From Trematomus loennbergii (lineage: Eukaryota > Chordata > Actinopteri > Perciformes > Nototheniidae): 64,000 bases of DNA. The DNA lies in assembly GCA_012861695.1 (NCBI GenBank), contig JAAOOA010000580.1, forward strand, positions 62,001 to 126,000, written 5' to 3'. A program made the translations under genes and the position numbers. Positions 59,213 to 64,000 of this stretch are shown one piece after another (position 1 is the stretch's first letter; every line of letters starts with the position of its first letter). The notes beneath the pieces are model-generated. The model did no database searches. It saw only the letters and a list, made by a program, of their open reading frames with translations, and was not told the DNA's origin.

Positions 59213-60855
59213 CTATTTGAGTTTACAAAACTCAGCAGTGGTTCCATAATTATAATAAAGCCGAACTCCAGCATGTAGCGGCTGAGTGAATGTGGTCTGC
59301 ACTCTGTGGAGGAGATTCATGGTTTCAGAGACGCTGTAGAAGGACAGAACACCTGCTCTTTGATCCAGGTACACTCCCACTCTGGAGGACAGAGGACCTG
59401 AGACGGGAGTGAGATACTGTTGTAACGAAATGAATAACTGTTTTGGTCACAATCTAAGGACCAAGATTTGTCATTGTTCCAAATCCTTCACCCCTGCTCT
59501 GCTGATATTCTTGTATGCGACTGCTACATAACTCCTCCCTCTCCACTCCACCTCCCAGTAACAACGTCCAGTCAGACTCTCTCTACTCAGGACCTGAGAT
59601 ATACAGTGAATCTGTCTGGGTGACTAGAATAAGACTGTGTTGTTCATGATGTTGCTTTTCTGCTCCCCTCAGATAATACAGCATGTGTGTGCTGTGTTTG
59701 GATCCAGTGTGATCTCCTGTGAATATTGTAAGAACCCAGCTCTGGTGGTGGGCTCTGCTGCTGACAGTAAAACCTCCACTTCAGTCGGTGAGACGTTTGT
59801 CCATTCCTCTCTCAGGACGTCCTGTAGTTTGTCTCTGACTGCTGACAGGGCCGCCGTCACGTCCTCAAAGTAGCTCAGAGGACGGATGTTGATGCTGGAG
59901 GAGTGTGTAGGTTCACTGAGGGCTGACAGTGAGGGGTAGCTGTGCAGAAACTGGTTGTGATCCTCTGTGTGAGACAGCAGCTTCAGCTCAGCGTCTCTCC
60001 TCTTCAGCTCAGAGATCTCCTGCTCCAGCTTCTCCTGAAGCTCTTTGACTCGACTCACTTCTCTCTTCTGCTGGGATCTGACCTGCTGCTTCACATCAGA
60101 GCTTCTTTTCTCCATGAGACGGATCAGCTCAGTGAACATCTTCTCACTGTCCTCCACTGCTTTATCAGCAGAGCCATTGACGGCCTCCACCTCCTGCTGA
60201 AGCAGCTTCACCTCCTTCTCTCCGTCCTGGATTCTCTGCTGGATGTTTAGTCGACTCCCCTCCAGCTCTCTCTGCCTCTCAGTCCTCTCTGCTGCAGCTG
60301 ACACCGTGTCGTGGCCTTTGTGTTCGTCCACAGAGCAGAGAACAGATACACTGCTGATCAGTGCGGCAGAACAGCTTCATCACCTCGTCGTGACGAGAGC
60401 AGATGTTCTCCTGGAGCTTCTTGGAGGGCTCCACCAGCTTGTGTTTTTTAAAGACAGTAATTCATAATGAGGCTGGAGGTGTTTGTCACAGTAAGAGGCC
60501 AACACACGAGGCAGGACTTACAGGCTCTCAGTTTCCTCCCAGTGCAGACATCACAGGCCACATCTTCAGCTCCAGCATAGCAGAGATCAGCAGGAGCAGG
60601 TGGGGGTCCAGTCTTCTTCAGCTCCTCCACTAAAGCTGCTAACATGGTGTTTTCAGCAGGACAGGCCTCGGTGTGAAGCTCTGCCTACACTGAGGGCAGC
60701 TGTGGATCTTCTTCTCATCCTCTCCGTCCCAGAAGCCTTAATACACTTCATGCAGTAGCTGTGTCCACAGGATAGTGTCACCGGATCCTTCAGTAGATCC
60801 AGACAGATGGACAAGATAACATTTCCCGGTCCAGCTGAACTCCTTTCTGCGCCAT
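59213..60855 (-). pseudogene. TRIM copy 6, disrupted
   Basis: Start codon at 60855. The RING is broken near 60810, 60773 and 60738, and the linker near 60650. A 2-nt loss in B-box2 near 60341 is shared with copy 5. From 60331 to 59669 (220 codons) the coiled coil and PRY are open. Further breaks are in SPRY near 59665, 59600 and 59480. Ends EFCKLK. Same predicted RING E3 ligase family. Confidence 0.85.
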
Positions 60856-61521
<666 letters not shown>

Positions 61522-61535
61522 GTGTGTGTGTGTGG

Positions 61536-62896
61536 CAGTGGCGGTTCTAGAACATTTTACATTGGGTGGCAAAGGGGGGGCAAGAGGTCATGCCAGGTGG
61601 CATGGGAGGGCGGACAGTACGTGGTATTTTATACTGTATAAAACCTATTTATTGTTAATTCATGCCCTAACACAAGTGTTCTTAATTCACAAGAGAAACC
61701 AGGTGTTCAGACAAACAATCGGGTGCCCTTTGAGTCCCCCAAGCTTACTTCAACAATTTTAAATGAAAGGAAACGACAAAATGTATTTGAAAGCATTGAA
61801 TTAATGGAACAGGTTGTTTTGCATTACAATGTAAAACTAAATATGTATATATTTTTGTTTTAAAAAAATTGGTTGCCTTAGTAGTTGAGACATATTTGCA
61901 TGTCCTCACTAAGCATTACTACATATTAATTTAATATTAAACAAATCAAAATGGCCATCATCCCAAAATGTTGCTGCTAATATAATCATATGCTTGTCAA
62001 CTTTAACTGATCAAAAAGAAATTCTGAAAAACTACTTGAATTATTTATGAAATTGCAATATTGACACACGTCCCTCAGTTTGTTTCAACCCCGTCACGCC
62101 ATACCATTTACCCTCCTATTAAATTAAAATAATGGATCAGTCCATGTGTGATCTGCATTGGGAATTACATCACAAAAGTCTTCTGAAGAAAAGATGGCAA
62201 AGAAAGGCAAGTGTCAGTTTCTTCTCTTACCTATATTCAGATTTTGTATTTTCAGATTAAGATTGACAAGCTCAACATTTCAACTCTGTTATATGAATTA
62301 AAATAGTAAATAATTGTTTATTACAAAATAAACAATAGTTTTGCAAAATACTACAATTTTATGATGTCCTCGACTTCCATGTGGTGCCATATCTTAGCTA
62401 AACAAGGTCTCATGGCTACTTTTGGTCAAAAACGTCAACCCTGTTACATTTTTCAAGGAAATTCCTAGTAATTATTTGTATGTTGTGCCTGAGGTGGGAA
62501 AATGTAAGTAGTCCACTACCAGATGTTATGACCAAACATTTTGGTTTCATTTTTCAAAGATGTAAAGACCCAAAAGGCACCCGATTCAGAGAATACTCAG
62601 AATTCTGCTTACTGTAAGTACAGTAAAAGTACTTAGTCATAATTAAGTACACAGATGACATCACCCATCTCTTCAGAGAGCTAAAGGTGACCTGTGCAGC
62701 AACACATTTCAATATGTGTCAATACTAAGAGCTGCTAGATTGTGCTGCTGTAATGGAATATGCAAGGAGAATAAGAACATACCATGTGGTCCAGCTGGAG
62801 TCTCATCTGCCTCCTGATCCCTGCCTCTGTCCCTCTTTCTGACACTTCATCTGTATTCCTCACATACATGTCTTCTTCTTCACTAATATCTTCATC
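61536..62896. mobile_element. hAT-like element B, copy 5 (right part displaced)
   Basis: Left end CAGTGGCGGTTCTAG. Colinear with the other copies until CACTAATATCTTCATC, where the LTR-like sequence begins. Confidence 0.6.
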
Positions 62897-62897
62897 T

Positions 62898-63271
62898 TGT
62901 TGTAGCAAAACACCTAGGTGGTGGCTGAAAGCCCCCCCCCTCCGCTACGCGCCGTTCGTTAGATGAGGCTGATTCATTTAATAAAGAAAGGAATTGAAAA
63001 CACCGGAATTAAAGGTTATAACAATAATCTGATTTTACTGGTAAGAAACAAAACACGTATACAAGTTTTACAGAGTACTCCGGACTTCAGGTTTCTACTG
63101 CGGTGCGATACAGGTATCGGGACCAGCCAGTCAGCAAACAGGAAGCATTTTACATGCAAAAACAACCATATCTGTTTACTTCAATCCCTCTTTGATCTCA
63201 CCTCACGAGATCAACATATAGCATTTGAAACATAACCGCTGTCATTCTTTTCTACTGTGTCTGTCCCAACA
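62898..63271 (-). mobile_element. Putative LTR of an endogenous retrovirus-like element
   Basis: Replaces the expected B sequence. On the minus strand it starts TGTTGGGACAG and ends CTACAACA, giving a TGTTG...CAACA inverted pair. It lies just downstream of the Env-tail-like frame, where a 3' LTR should be. No purine tract precedes it and no minus-strand AATAAA is inside, so the call is tentative. Confidence 0.35.
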
Positions 63272-63373
63272 TTTATATAAATCCATCAGAAGCTGGGATT
63301 TAGAGCACTTTAAACCTTTAGGAACAGTCCACCACAAAACTTCTTATAACAGTGGAGGGAGACCAAAATATGT

Positions 63374-63619
63374 TTAAAAAAGTTCGTCCTTGTCGGCTGA
63401 GTCATCGTACTCTTCCCCCTCCGACGCATAAGCCAACAAGCGCATTTGGTACGAAGGGGAAGGGGCAACTTTTCCCTCAACGGTGGAACTGATGAGTCTA
63501 ACACACAATGAGCGGATACAAGGCACACAACAACAACCACATGTCACTAAAATGGCAATAAAAGTAGCCACAGAAATTAGAAAAGACATTATTAAACTTT
63601 CCCTCTTTTGGTAACACAT
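63374..63619 (-). pseudogene. Retroviral Env transmembrane-tail-like frame (fragment)
   Basis: An 81-codon minus-strand frame with one hydrophobic membrane segment (FLISVATFIAILVTC), a Cys-rich juxtamembrane stretch (CGCCCVPCIRSLC) and an acidic cytoplasmic tail. This layout is that of the C-terminal end of envelope proteins in fish endogenous retroviruses. Surface subunit, fusion peptide, gag and pol are absent from the window. The frame stays open a little further upstream, towards the minisatellite, after an acceptor-like TTCGACAG. It is a fragment, not a full envelope gene. Confidence 0.5.
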
Positions 63620-63673
63620 AGTTCTGTCGAATAAAAATACACAAATCCGGTTTGCCGTGTCTTTGTCCCCCCA

Positions 63674-64000
63674 GCCCGCTGACGGCGGCTTCTGGGCTGC
63701 CTGCTGGAGAGATGTCTTCTGGATTCTCCTCCTCCGGCCCGCTGATGGCGGCTTCCGGTTGATGCTGGAGAGATGTCTTCCCGATCCTCCTCCTCCGGCC
63801 CGCTGATGGCGGCTTCCTGGTTGATGCTGGAGAGATGTCTTCTGGATTCTCCTCCTCCGGCCCGCTGATGGCGGCTTCCTGGTTGATGCTGGAGAGATGT
63901 CTTCTGGATTCTCCTCCTCCGGCCCGCTGATGGCGGCTTCCTGGTTGATGCTGGAGAGATGTCTTCTGGATTCTCCTCCCCCGGCCCGCTGATGGCGGCT
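63674..64000. repeat. 62-bp minisatellite running off the window
   Basis: More than five copies of a unit starting GGCCCGCTGATGGCGGCTTC and ending TTCTCCTCCTCC. The unit length is not a multiple of three, so it would not keep a protein frame. It lies upstream of the Env-tail-like frame on the minus strand and continues past base 64000. Confidence 0.93.

Larger units (their letters stand above)
49727..60855 (-). repeat. Tandem TRIM unit 6
   Basis: The sixth copy of the block, enlarged by a LINE end in the AGT tract, element B copy 4 with a nested TIR element, and piggyBac-like and Harbinger-type elements in E. Confidence 0.85.

Overview
The window looks like a piece of a teleost fish genome. 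The grounds are a single-exon RING/B-box/coiled-coil/B30.2 TRIM family in tandem, L2-type LINE 3' ends, many hAT- and Harbinger-type elements, a compact Ty3/Gypsy element and long trinucleotide microsatellites. There is no prokaryotic gene organisation.

The backbone is a head-to-tail tandem array. A basal unit of about 7.7 kb occurs six times (1-7746, 7747-23806, 23807-31840, 31841-42044, 42045-49726, 49727-60855). A seventh unit starts at 60856 and breaks off at about 62897. The window opens about 22 bp upstream of the start codon of yet another TRIM copy lying to the left. Reading left to right, each unit holds: (i) the 5' flank of the preceding TRIM gene, with an ISRE/EICE-like site beside the start codon; (ii) an (AGT)n microsatellite; (iii) in some units a hAT-like element (called B here); (iv) a plus-strand, proline-rich open-frame cassette of unknown identity (called E), divergent from the TRIM promoter; (v) a minus-strand L2-type LINE fragment, in three units split by a composite insertion (called X); (vi) conserved non-coding sequence and the TRIM 3' UTR; and (vii) the TRIM coding exon on the minus strand.

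Unit lengths differ because of later insertions. Unit 2 carries a young 4.8-kb Ty3/Gypsy element (9511-14317, 5-bp target duplication), a 1.1-kb terminal-inverted-repeat element and a 1.6-kb hAT element with an exact 8-bp target duplication. Unit 3 carries a 2.8-kb composite insertion with a 19-bp minisatellite and a fold-back element whose roughly 300-350-bp arms flank an unidentified open frame. Unit 4 has a LINE 3' end inside its microsatellite. Unit 6 has another LINE 3' end in its microsatellite, an 859-bp inverted-repeat element, a piggyBac-like element and a Harbinger-type MITE abutting the E cassette. At the right edge (62898-64000) a minus-strand retroviral Env-tail-like frame, a putative LTR and a 62-bp minisatellite interrupt unit 7.

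All six TRIM copies have frameshifts. Many lie at alignment columns where copies differ, especially in the B30.2 domain, so consensus error in collapsed near-identical repeats is a serious alternative to true pseudogenisation. If intact in the animal, the genes would encode E3 ubiquitin ligases of the antiviral TRIM type. The only long intact reading frame in the window is the Gypsy Gag-Pol.
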